Under the pieces are notes generated by a model that had not been told where the DNA came from, searched no databases, and worked only from the letters and a program-made list of their open reading frames with translations. From Thioalkalivibrio sp. (GTDB lineage: Bacteria; Pseudomonadota; Gammaproteobacteria; Ectothiorhodospirales; Ectothiorhodospiraceae): 18,452 nt of DNA. The stretch lies in NCBI GenBank assembly GCA_003555285.1, contig PWGH01000186.1:1-18452 (forward strand), in the 5' to 3' direction. The position numbers and the translations under genes were made by a program. Positions 1 through 5,959 of the stretch are shown here, piece after piece. Each line of letters begins with the position of its first letter. Positions within the stretch are counted from its first letter, which is position 1.

Positions 1-128
1 AACCCGAACCCGAACCCGAACCCGAACCCGAACCCGAACCCGAACCCGAACCCGAACCCGAGCCCGATCCCGAGCCCGAGCCCGAACCCGAGCCCGATCC
101 CGAGCCCGATCCCGAGCCCGATCCCGAA
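1..128 (+). repeat. Hexanucleotide repeat AACCCG/AGCCCG/ATCCCG encoding the Pro-Glu/Asp rod of TonB
   Basis: The first 60 bases are ten perfect copies of AACCCG. About eleven more units follow in which the second base varies (AGCCCG, ATCCCG), so Glu alternates with Asp. The unit is six bases long, so gain or loss of copies changes the rod length by two residues without breaking the frame. The array continues to the window edge and its full size is unknown. Confidence 0.95.
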
Positions 129-473
129 CCGCGCGCAGCGCCCCCGGCACCCGCAGTGCCGGTGGAAGCGGTGGGTGACACCGAGGAGCCGTTCGAGGAG
201 CCGGGTTTCGGCGCGGCCTACCTGAACAATCCGCCGCCGGAGTACCCGCGCCTTTCGCAGCGCCGGCGCGAGGAGGGTACGGTGTTGCTGCGGGTCGCGG
301 TGGGTGCCAATGGGCGCCCGGTCAGCTGGACCGTCGAGCAGAGCAGCGGCCACGAGCGGCTGGATGCCGCGGCGCTGGCGGCGGTCGAGGGCTGGCGCTT
401 CGAGCCGGCCCGACGCGGGACGCGCCCCGTCGCCGCCTCCGTGATCGTGCCGATGGAATTTCGGCTGCGATGA
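1..473 (+). CDS. tonB: TonB energy-transducing protein, C-terminal part (5' end outside window)
   Basis: TonB links the ExbB/ExbD proton-driven motor in the inner membrane to outer-membrane receptors. The reading frame (codons from base 3) is already open at the window edge, so the N-terminal membrane anchor lies upstream. The visible part starts with about 21 Pro-Glu/Pro-Asp dipeptides, the rigid rod that spans the periplasm. A short Pro/Ala linker follows, then a typical TonB C-terminal domain of about 90 residues: NPPPEYPRLSQRRREEG, then VLLRVAV, then a WRFEPARRG motif and a final beta strand VPMEFRLR. The rod has only acidic PE/PD units and no visible PK section, unlike the mixed rod of E. 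coli TonB. The gene is followed after 43 nt by exbB and exbD in the same direction, so the three almost certainly form one transcript with the receptor downstream. An internal ATG at 156 is not the real start, because the frame continues upstream. Confidence 0.93.
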   Translation, partial: PEPEPEPEPEPEPEPEPEPEPDPEPEPEPEPDPEPDPEPDPEPRAAPPAPAVPVEAVGDTEEPFEEPGFGAAYLNNPPPEYPRLSQRRREEGTVLLRVAVGANGRPVSWTVEQSSGHERLDAAALAAVEGWRFEPARRGTRPVAASVIVPMEFRLR

Positions 474-516
474 ACCGAAGAACCGAATCCGAACCCGCCC
501 CGAGGGGGCCTGTGCG

Positions 517-1263
517 ATGACCGACTTCAATCTCCTCTATGTCTTTTATCACGGCGACGTCGTGCTGATCGGCGTCTTCCTGATCCTGCTGGTGCTGTCC
601 ATTGCGACCTGGGCCATTGCGGCCACCAAGGGCCTCAGCCTGATCGAGGCGCGCCGGGCCAACCGCCGCTTCCTGCAGGCCTTCTGGAACGCCGGCAGCA
701 GCCGCAGCCTGCACGAGGCGGTCGTCGACGGCCGCGGCCCGCTGGCCCTGATGGCGCGGGATGGCTGGCATGCGGTCGAGACCTATCCCGGCCGGCACGA
801 CACCAGCCCCAAGGGCGAGCAGCGCCTGGACGATCACATGATCCGCATGATCCGCCAGTCGCTGGATCGCCAGCAGCTGCGCCTGCAGGCCGGGCAGACC
901 CTGCTCGCCTCGGTGGGCAGCCTGGCGCCGTTCATCGGCCTGTTCGGGACCGTCTGGGGGATCCACAACGCGCTGATCGAGCTTTCGATCATGGAGAGCG
1001 TCTCGATGGACCTGGTCGCCGGCCCGCTCGGCGAGGCCCTGGTCGCGACCGCCGCCGGCCTCGCCGCCGCGATTCCGGCGGTCGCCTTCTTCAATCTCTT
1101 CAACCGCTTCAACCGGCTCTTACAGCAGGACTTCGAGGCCTTCGCGCACGATCTGCACGCCTTCCTGATGCATTCCGACCACGCGCCGGGGATGGCCGGA
1201 CGGCGCGCCGAATCCACGTCGTTGCCGGCGGACGGCGCGCAGCCGGTCGCCGAGGGGGTCTGA
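517..1263 (+). CDS. exbB: ExbB/TolQ/MotA-family proton channel subunit
   Basis: This inner-membrane protein forms the ion channel that energises TonB together with ExbD. The 248-residue product has the ExbB layout. A first membrane segment lies near residues 15-36 (LIGVFLILLVLSIATWAI), a charged cytoplasmic stretch follows, and two membrane segments lie near residues 130-150 and 170-195. These contain the family signatures GSLAPFIGLFGTVWGI and GEALVATAAGLAAAIPAV. The start at 517 is preceded by a GAGGGGG ribosome binding site. The gene lies between tonB and exbD, and exbD starts only 3 nt after its stop. The neighbouring hemP and TonB-dependent receptor argue for an ExbB role rather than TolQ. 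Confidence in the family is high, and the iron-uptake role is inferred from context. Confidence 0.94.
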   Translation: MTDFNLLYVFYHGDVVLIGVFLILLVLSIATWAIAATKGLSLIEARRANRRFLQAFWNAGSSRSLHEAVVDGRGPLALMARDGWHAVETYPGRHDTSPKGEQRLDDHMIRMIRQSLDRQQLRLQAGQTLLASVGSLAPFIGLFGTVWGIHNALIELSIMESVSMDLVAGPLGEALVATAAGLAAAIPAVAFFNLFNRFNRLLQQDFEAFAHDLHAFLMHSDHAPGMAGRRAESTSLPADGAQPVAEGV

Positions 1264-1266
1264 GCC

Positions 1267-1680
1267 ATGTCTTTCGGACGCCTGGGCGATAGCAACGAGC
1301 CGATGTCGGAGATGAACGTGATCCCGCTGGTTGATGTGATGCTGGTGCTGCTGGTGATCTTCATCGTCACCGCCCCGGTGGTCACTCATTCGGTGAAGCT
1401 CGATCTGCCGCGCGCGAGCAGCGCCCCCAGCCACGAGACCGTCGAGAGCGTGACGCTTGCCCTCGATGCGGCGGGGCATCTGTATCTGGACAACCAGCCG
1501 CTGGACGAGGCGGCGCTGTTCGACCGCCTGAGCGCGGCGGTGGCCGCGAACCCGGAACTGGCCGTCTATTTGCGCGCCGACCGCGAGACCCGCTACGAGA
1601 CCCTGGCCCGGGTGATGGCCGAGGCGCGTCGGGCCGGCGTCGCCCGGCTCGCCTTCGTCTCGCAACCGGAGCTGCGGTGA
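1267..1680 (+). CDS. exbD: ExbD/TolR-family transport protein
   Basis: ExbD is the second motor subunit, with one membrane helix and a periplasmic domain. The 137-residue product has the family N-terminus MNVIPLVDVMLVLLVIFIVTA. It includes the conserved membrane-embedded Asp at residue 23, which carries the proton in characterised ExbD proteins. The periplasmic domain follows, ending in a typical YETLARVMAEARRAGVARLAFVS stretch, close to the usual ExbD length. The ATG at 1267 lies 3 nt after the exbB stop, with a GAGGGGG sequence just upstream inside exbB. The last codon overlaps the start of hemP, so translation is probably coupled through exbB-exbD-hemP. Confidence 0.94.
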   Translation: MSFGRLGDSNEPMSEMNVIPLVDVMLVLLVIFIVTAPVVTHSVKLDLPRASSAPSHETVESVTLALDAAGHLYLDNQPLDEAALFDRLSAAVAANPELAVYLRADRETRYETLARVMAEARRAGVARLAFVSQPELR

Positions 1681-1889
1681 TGACCCTGCCCCCCGATCCC
1701 AGCCAATTCCCGCCCGACGCAGCACGCGCCGGTACCGAGCGGACGCGCGTCTCCCCATCGACCACAACGGTCCCTTCCATCAGCAGCGACCGGCTGCTGG
1801 GGGCGGCGCGGCAGCTGCGGATCGAACATGCCGGGGAGTGGTACGTGTTGCGCCAGACGAGCAAGAACAAGTTGATCCTGACCAAATAG
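1680..1889 (+). CDS. hemP: HemP/HmuP-family small protein
   Basis: The 69-residue product ends in the conserved HemP domain: RLLGAARQLRIEHAGEWYVL followed by RQTSKNKLILTK. HemP/HmuP proteins are small, accompany haem or siderophore uptake genes, and in some rhizobia and Burkholderia are needed for expression of the outer-membrane haem receptor. The first half is Pro/Ser/Thr-rich and looks unstructured. The ATG at 1680 overlaps the exbD stop (TGATG); a GTG one codon earlier is the alternative start. The next gene is a TonB-dependent receptor, the expected partner, about 156 bp downstream. The name is secure from the C-terminal motif, but the regulatory role in this organism is inferred. Confidence 0.88.
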   Translation: MTLPPDPSQFPPDAARAGTERTRVSPSTTTVPSISSDRLLGAARQLRIEHAGEWYVLRQTSKNKLILTK

Positions 1890-1960
1890 CGCGGAACGCC
1901 GGGTTCCATTTCGATCACCACCTCGTCCTTGAGCCCGGATCCCTGTCGAACCTATTCCTA

Positions 1961-2016
1961 CAGCCAGCCAGAAAAGTCCGGGTGTCATGCAGTCCCTGGG
2001 TTTTCAGCCAGCCAGA
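1961..2016 (+). repeat. Direct repeat CAGCCAGCCAGA upstream of the receptor gene
   Basis: The 12-mer CAGCCAGCCAGA occurs at 1961-1972 and again at 2005-2016, 44 bp apart start to start (about four helical turns). Both copies lie in the 156-bp gap between hemP and the receptor gene, on the same side of its start. A regulatory role is possible but not shown. I see no Fur box or strong promoter in this gap, which suggests the receptor is read from the upstream operon. Confidence 0.55.
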
Positions 2017-2045
2017 CAACGCTGAAACAACCAAGAGAGAATGTC

Positions 2046-4160
2046 ATGACCCCAAAGACCGTTTCGAGCGCGCCCGGCGCGCCCACGCCTTTTCGTCCCG
2101 CCCCGTTGGCACTTGCCGTCGGTCTGGCACTATCGTCGATGGGCAGCGCCGGCATTGCGATAGCACAGGAGCCGGTATTCACGCTGCCGCGTATTGACGT
2201 GGTGGGCGAAATGGAAGCCGACGTCGCACGCACGCCGGGTTCGGTGACCGTGGTCACCGAGGAACAGATCAATCAGATCCAGCCGCGCTCGACTGCGGAT
2301 GTGCTGCGCCGCGTACCGGGAATCTATATCAAAGGGGAAGAAGAAAGCGCGGTGGTGTCGAACATCAGTGTTCGAGGCCTCACCGCCGGAGACTACAAGA
2401 CGCTGGTGCTGGAAGATGGTGTGCCCATTCAGCCCGGGATATTCGTCGGGAACGCTCGCTACTACAACCCACGGATCCAGCGCATGGAGGGCATCGAGGT
2501 TCTCAAGGGAGCAGCGTCCTTGCGCTACGGACCGAACACCATCGGCGGGGTGATCAACTACCAGACGAAAACGCCGGAAGATGGCATCGCGGTGATGGGT
2601 CGAGTCGGCTCCTGGGATACCCGCGAAGCCACCGTTGAAATGGGCACCAGTTCAGCCTCCGGTGATTCTCGATTTGGCGTCATCGCCACCCGTGCAGAAA
2701 GCGATGGTTTCATGGACCGAGGCTATTCGATGAGTGACCTGATGTTCAAGGCCGGCAGCGCGATCGGAGATAACCAGTTTATTGGCGCGAAATTCCTGTA
2801 CTACCAGAATGACGCGAACATTTCCTACCGCGGCCTTTTTCCGGATGCGTACGAGGCGGGTGAAACGTTCAATCCGGCTCCCGACGACTATTTTCTGACC
2901 GAACGCAGGTCCTTCGATGTCAATCACGAGTGGGAGATCAATCCGGACCTGTACTTGAAGACCGTGGCCTATTGGAGTGAGATGAGTCGGGATTACTGGC
3001 GCTTTCGGATCGGTAGCGGCGCGAATGCAACGACGACCAACGCCGATGGCTTCAGGGTGTGGAACTACCTCGACGAGGTCCAAGGTAATAATCGGTCATT
3101 CGAACGGGTGGGCGTCGAATCACGCCTGACGATGAATCACTCGGTTTTGGGGATAGCCAGCGAGGCCGAGTTCGGAGTGCGCCTGATGCAGGAAGAGATG
3201 CAGGATCAGACGATCCGGGCCGATCGTGCGACGCCGAGGGACCCAAACCAGACGCTCAATCGCAACCGAGTCGATTCCGCCGACAGCCTGGCGCTCTTCG
3301 CCCAGAACCGCTTCGACGTCAACGAGCGGCTTTCGGTCACAACGGGCTTGCGCGTGGAAACCTATGAACAGGAGCGGAACAACCGGCAAAACGCGGATCC
3401 TGCGGATACATTCTCCAATACCGAGTACATGCCCGGTATTGGTGCAACCTACTGGCTTAACCCAGCCGCACAGATCTACGGCAGCGTATACCGCGCATTT
3501 GCACCTCCACTGGTCGGCAGCGTGGTCGGTGGGGACGATATGCCAACTGAAGCGGAAAGATCGGTGAATATCGAAGTGGGTGTTCGAGGTGGCCATGGTT
3601 CTTTGGACTACGAAGTCACCGCATTCCAGATGGATTTCTCCAACCAGGTGGATCCGGGTGTATCGGGTATCCGGGATCCCAATGAGGGGAGCGCGCTGCA
3701 CCAAGGGCTGGAGGCCGCACTGGGTTATGATTTTGGCAACGGATTCAATGTGGATGGTAATGTCACCTGGATACCGACAGCAGAATTTCGTGAGGATCGT
3801 CCGGGTGAAGCACTCAAAGGGAATCGCCTCAGAGATTCACCGGAGTGGATGGCCAATCTGACGCTTGGATATCAGTCGGGTCCACTGCAAACCGCCTTGC
3901 TCGTCAACTATGTGAGCAGCCGTTACGGTGATGGAATGAATACCCGGGAGTTTACGACTGAGGAGACGGGCGTTTGGGGCGGTCGGATGCCGAGCTACTA
4001 TACGGCAGATCTGACGGCAAACTATGACGTCAACCCCAAGTTCAGCGTTTTTGGCGCCGTCAAGAACCTGACCGACGAGCGCTATATCGCTGGATTGCGC
4101 CAAGGCATCTACGTCGGGCCTGAACGAAGCTTCGAATTGGGGGCCCGCTATCAGTTCTAG
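2046..4160 (+). CDS. FecA-like TonB-dependent outer-membrane receptor
   Basis: This outer-membrane receptor of 704 residues probably imports a ferric chelate using the TonB system upstream. The start at 2046 (MTPKTVSS) has an AGAGAGA ribosome binding site and opens a signal peptide ending near AIAQ (about residues 16-41). A TonB-box-like stretch TLPRIDVVG follows, then the plug domain with TPGSVTVVTEEQIN, ADVLRRVPGIYI, SVRGL and IEVLKGAASLRYGPNTIGGVINY. The rest is a beta barrel that ends in the aromatic residue of ARYQF. The plug resembles FecA, the ferric citrate receptor. The barrel has YRAFAPP in the FRAP position, but I see no conserved His between it and the NPxL-like region, so a haem receptor is less likely despite hemP upstream. 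By eye the gene is markedly less G+C-rich than its neighbours, which may reflect separate acquisition. The substrate is unknown. Confidence 0.9.
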   Translation: MTPKTVSSAPGAPTPFRPAPLALAVGLALSSMGSAGIAIAQEPVFTLPRIDVVGEMEADVARTPGSVTVVTEEQINQIQPRSTADVLRRVPGIYIKGEEESAVVSNISVRGLTAGDYKTLVLEDGVPIQPGIFVGNARYYNPRIQRMEGIEVLKGAASLRYGPNTIGGVINYQTKTPEDGIAVMGRVGSWDTREATVEMGTSSASGDSRFGVIATRAESDGFMDRGYSMSDLMFKAGSAIGDNQFIGAKFLYYQNDANISYRGLFPDAYEAGETFNPAPDDYFLTERRSFDVNHEWEINPDLYLKTVAYWSEMSRDYWRFRIGSGANATTTNADGFRVWNYLDEVQGNNRSFERVGVESRLTMNHSVLGIASEAEFGVRLMQEEMQDQTIRADRATPRDPNQTLNRNRVDSADSLALFAQNRFDVNERLSVTTGLRVETYEQERNNRQNADPADTFSNTEYMPGIGATYWLNPAAQIYGSVYRAFAPPLVGSVVGGDDMPTEAERSVNIEVGVRGGHGSLDYEVTAFQMDFSNQVDPGVSGIRDPNEGSALHQGLEAALGYDFGNGFNVDGNVTWIPTAEFREDRPGEALKGNRLRDSPEWMANLTLGYQSGPLQTALLVNYVSSRYGDGMNTREFTTEETGVWGGRMPSYYTADLTANYDVNPKFSVFGAVKNLTDERYIAGLRQGIYVGPERSFELGARYQF

Positions 4161-4184
4161 CGGTCGAGTAAGACCTCGTCGCTA

Positions 4185-4217
4185 GCCAAGGCGGCCAGAA
4201 TCTCTGGTCGCCTTGGC
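4185..4217 (+). terminator. Strong hairpin after the receptor gene, possible terminator without U-tract
   Basis: Bases 4185-4199 (GCCAAGGCGGCCAGA) pair with 4203-4217 (TCTGGTCGCCTTGGC) across a 3-nt loop. All 15 pairs form in RNA, with one G-U wobble. It lies 24 nt after the receptor stop codon. No run of T follows, so it may act as an mRNA-stabilising 3' hairpin or a non-canonical terminator. Confidence 0.6.
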
Positions 4218-4426
4218 ATCTCTCATCGTGAACGGATTCCGAATCGGCCTCGATCGACATGCGCTTGTTCGGCAACCCAAACGGTCTTCGTGAGCGTTTT
4301 ACTTGCGGTCTGCGCCGGCAATCGCCTTGAGCTTACCCGAGCCCGATGATCCGGGATTGGGTGCGCGAACGCTGGTGCGAACCCACCGTCTTTTACCCGA
4401 ATAACAAGGATAAGGCGAACGCCCCC

Positions 4427-4465
4427 TTGACTTTTCCCTGTTAAACGAGAATGAATGGCATTCGT
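4427..4465 (+). promoter_or_regulatory. Candidate Fur-controlled promoter
   Basis: A TTGACT -35-like hexamer lies at 4427-4432. Eighteen bases on, a weak -10 (ATGAAT, 4451-4456) is buried in the palindrome-like sequence GAATGAATGGCATTC (4449-4463). The 19-bp site at 4447-4465 matches the classical Fur consensus GATAATGATAATCATTATC at 11 of 19 positions, including both AATGA and CATT cores. A repressor there would cover the -10 region. The next gene rightward is the small ORF at 4721, with the receptor and TonB genes just upstream. This is a match by eye, not a scored hit. Confidence 0.5.
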
Positions 4466-4691
4466 AAAGACGCAGCGCGAATGCCAGCCGGATGTCGGGG
4501 CTTCCAAGCCGATACCGGAAACCTCGAGCACCGCTGAACGCGGATACTCGGGTGACCTGAAGCATTCGCCTGTGCCTTGCCCTGGATCCTCCGGGGAGGC
4601 GGCCGGCCCGATGGCGCTTCCTGGAACGTCCGCCGTCAGCCAGCCCGGAGGCCGCAGGTGTTGCCGCATCCTCCCCCGCCAGCAGGAACGG

Positions 4692-4712
4692 CCTTTGCCT
4701 CAATCAAAGGAG
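4692..4712 (+). promoter_or_regulatory. Hairpin that can hide the ribosome binding site of the 4721 ORF
   Basis: CCTTTG at 4692-4697 pairs perfectly with CAAAGG at 4705-4710 around a 7-nt loop. The right arm contains most of the Shine-Dalgarno sequence AAAGGAG (4706-4712), which lies 8 nt before the ATG at 4721. When the hairpin forms, much of the ribosome binding site is paired. The stem is short, so whether it regulates is an inference. Confidence 0.4.
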
Positions 4713-4720
4713 AATGCCCG

Positions 4721-4873
4721 ATGTCCTGCACTCAGAAACCCAAGAACTGGATCTTCATCACCCCGCCGCGGCCGCTTTCCGCCGGACCCGCGCACGGGGA
4801 GGCGTCGCGTGCCCCCTGCACCGGGCAATGCGCCAGTTGTCGCCAGCCCGAAAACGCGGGGCCCCGGAAATGA
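4721..4873 (+). CDS. Small Cys-containing protein of unknown function (50 aa)
   Basis: I do not recognise this 50-residue protein (MSCTQKPKNWIFITPPRPLS...). The start is supported by AAAGGAG with 8-nt spacing, the best ribosome binding site nearby, and by the coupled downstream gene. It has no signal peptide or membrane segment. Its C-terminal half carries a CTGQCASC stretch (C-x3-C-x2-C), and a further Cys lies at residue 3, so metal or haem binding is conceivable but unproven. Its stop TGA overlaps the start of the next ORF (ATGA). The candidate Fur promoter about 250 nt upstream and the nearby TonB/receptor genes suggest iron-responsive expression. It could be a regulatory leader peptide rather than a stable protein. 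Confidence 0.55.
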   Translation: MSCTQKPKNWIFITPPRPLSAGPAHGEASRAPCTGQCASCRQPENAGPRK

Positions 4874-5118
4874 GCGCCTTTCGTTTCGTGCAACCGGAGC
4901 ACTGGCGCTGGCCGGTCGCACTGCAGGAGGTGCCGACCCTGCTCGAACTGCTGGATGACCAGGGTCTCGCGCTGGATGTGGGGATCACCGAGGGGTCGAA
5001 GACGACGTTCTTCCACACCACTGGGCTTTGTTGCCGGCGTGCCGACCGGCAAGTCCAGGTCGAGGGTCCGGAACGGTTGTTCTGCATCGATCTGGTTTTC
5101 AATTCGGAGCGGATGTAG
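4870..5118 (+). CDS. Small protein of unknown function (82 aa), coupled to the 4721 ORF
   Basis: I do not recognise the family. The 82-residue product (MSAFRFVQPEHWRWPVALQE...) starts at the ATG of an ATGA overlap with the preceding small ORF, a classic sign of translational coupling. Codon third positions are strongly G+C-rich, as in the established genes around it, which supports real coding. It is soluble-looking, with an aromatic N-terminus, a leucine-rich acidic segment VPTLLELLDDQGLALDVG, a CC pair in TTGLCCRR and a third Cys in LFCIDLVFN. No signal peptide or membrane helix is visible. The next gene is convergent and ends only 23 bp away. A role in iron limitation is inferred from the upstream Fur-like site only. 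Confidence 0.65.
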   Translation: MSAFRFVQPEHWRWPVALQEVPTLLELLDDQGLALDVGITEGSKTTFFHTTGLCCRRADRQVQVEGPERLFCIDLVFNSERM

Positions 5119-5141
5119 ATGGAACCCCTGGCGCTCCGGCC

Positions 5142-5513
5142 TCACAGGACGTTTCCGAACAATTCCTGCAGCCGCAGTTTCAGGCGTTGTTCGCCCTCGA
5201 CGTTGATCATCATGCCGCTGACCGGATTGCCGACCACGGTGAATTCCACCGGCACGCGCGTGTTCGGCGGCAGGCTGACCGCGGCGTTGCCCGAGCGCCG
5301 GCCGCTGAAGAGCCAGCCGTCCATCGCCACCGCGTCGACCTCGATCTCGCTGCGCGTATCCTGCCGCAGGAGTTCGGTGAGCTCGGTCTTCACCTGCTGG
5401 GTCATCAACCACTCGCCGCCGACGTAGAGTAACGCCACCACCAGAACGGCGAGGACGAGGGTCACCAGGCCCCCGCCTGCGGCGCGCGTCGGTGCGGTGA
5501 TCCTGGAATTCAT
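5142..5513 (-). CDS. Small membrane-anchored protein of unknown function
   Basis: The 123-residue product is not a family I recognise. The start MNSRITAPTR is chosen because AGGAG lies 7 nt upstream; a longer frame with nine extra residues lacks this support. One membrane segment is visible at about residues 15-33 (LVTLVLAVLVVALLYVG). A hydrophilic, probably periplasmic domain follows with QVKTELTELLRQDTRSEIEV, WLFSGRRSGNAAVSLPP and VEFTVVGNPVSGMMINVEGEQ. The pattern suggests a small beta-rich domain tethered to the inner membrane. It stands alone: the znu operon ends about 450 bp upstream, and the + strand genes converge from the left. An 11-bp tandem direct repeat lies 30 bp before its start and may control it. 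Confidence 0.75.
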   Translation of the reverse strand: MNSRITAPTRAAGGGLVTLVLAVLVVALLYVGGEWLMTQQVKTELTELLRQDTRSEIEVDAVAMDGWLFSGRRSGNAAVSLPPNTRVPVEFTVVGNPVSGMMINVEGEQRLKLRLQELFGNVL

Positions 5514-5959
5514 GGGCGGTCTCCTGGTGCGTTCCTGCACCTTGTTGTATGGTCGTTACATGGTCCTTCGGGAACGCTCGATCCCTTCGGAGCGCGCTCG
5601 GACAGCGGCCCAGTGTACTCCGTGTCGACCCGTCGCGATGGTCTGCCGCATGTCGGGGCAGTCGGTCGTGGTTCGACGGCAGCGGGCCGCGTCGTGTCCG
5701 CCTGTCAACGCCCTGTGCGTGACCGGCGCATCGGCTAGAATCCGGCTTTTCGTAGCCCGGCATGGACGCCTTGTCCATGGCCTCGAGCGCCTGGACTGAC
5801 GATCGATCCCGAGGCACCGCGCGGCATGAGCCCACGACGGACGGGGCGCGTCGATCGAGTGGGGTAACCGTGCAATCCGAAGCAGACCGGGCGAAGGCCG
5901 CGACTTTGTTCAGACCGGCATCGAAGCGGCGAATGCTGGTGCGCACGGTGCCGCTGCCC
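5514..5959 (-). other. 446-bp region between znuB and the small membrane protein gene
   Basis: No convincing gene is visible; the long rightward frame starting near 5762 is only the complement of the znu genes. The region holds the 11-bp tandem repeat at 5544-5565. It also has a TAGAAT -10-like hexamer on the + strand at 5736-5741 without a good -35, and a hairpin CATGGAC-gcctt-GTCCATG at 5761-5779. A short + strand transcript is possible but unsupported. I see no terminator with a U-tract after znuB. Confidence 0.5.
5544..5565 (-). promoter_or_regulatory. 11-bp tandem direct repeat, possible operator
   Basis: GTTGTATGGTC (5544-5554) is followed directly by GTTACATGGTC (5555-5565), which differ at two of eleven bases. 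An 11-bp head-to-tail repeat places two half-sites on one face of the helix, the arrangement used by OmpR/PhoB-type regulators. It lies 31-52 bp upstream of the leftward gene starting at 5513. The regulator is unknown. Confidence 0.35.

Larger units (their letters stand above)
4161..4720 (+). other. 560-bp intergenic region: hairpin, Fur-type promoter and long leader
   Basis: No convincing gene lies here. The longer open frames through it are out of phase with the codon bias of real neighbours and lack ribosome binding sites. It holds a hairpin just after the receptor gene (4185-4217), a stretch at about 4221-4426 in which I see nothing specific, a promoter with a Fur-box-like palindrome (4427-4465), and a leader of about 250 nt with several possible hairpins. 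One is CCGC-tgaac-GCGG flanked by CGAG and CTCG, near 4530-4555. The last hairpin overlaps the ribosome binding site of the ORF at 4721. Confidence 0.7.

Noticed and set aside
2046..4160. Haem receptor assignment because of adjacent hemP
   Set aside because: The plug and barrel motifs resemble FecA, and no conserved His was seen between the YRAFAPP motif and the following NPxL-like region.
4465..4691. Known riboswitch (for example cobalamin) in the long leader
   Set aside because: I could not find the conserved cores of common riboswitch classes, so no class is assigned; a covariance-model search would be needed to settle it.
4455..4958. Rightward 167-codon frame starting inside the Fur-like site
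   Set aside because: No ribosome binding site, start inside the operator, Pro/Arg-rich content, and conflict with the better-supported ORFs at 4721 and 4870.
5736..5779. Small RNA gene from the TAGAAT element and following hairpin
   Set aside because: No good -35, no terminator and no conserved feature; only a -10-like hexamer and a 7-bp stem support it.
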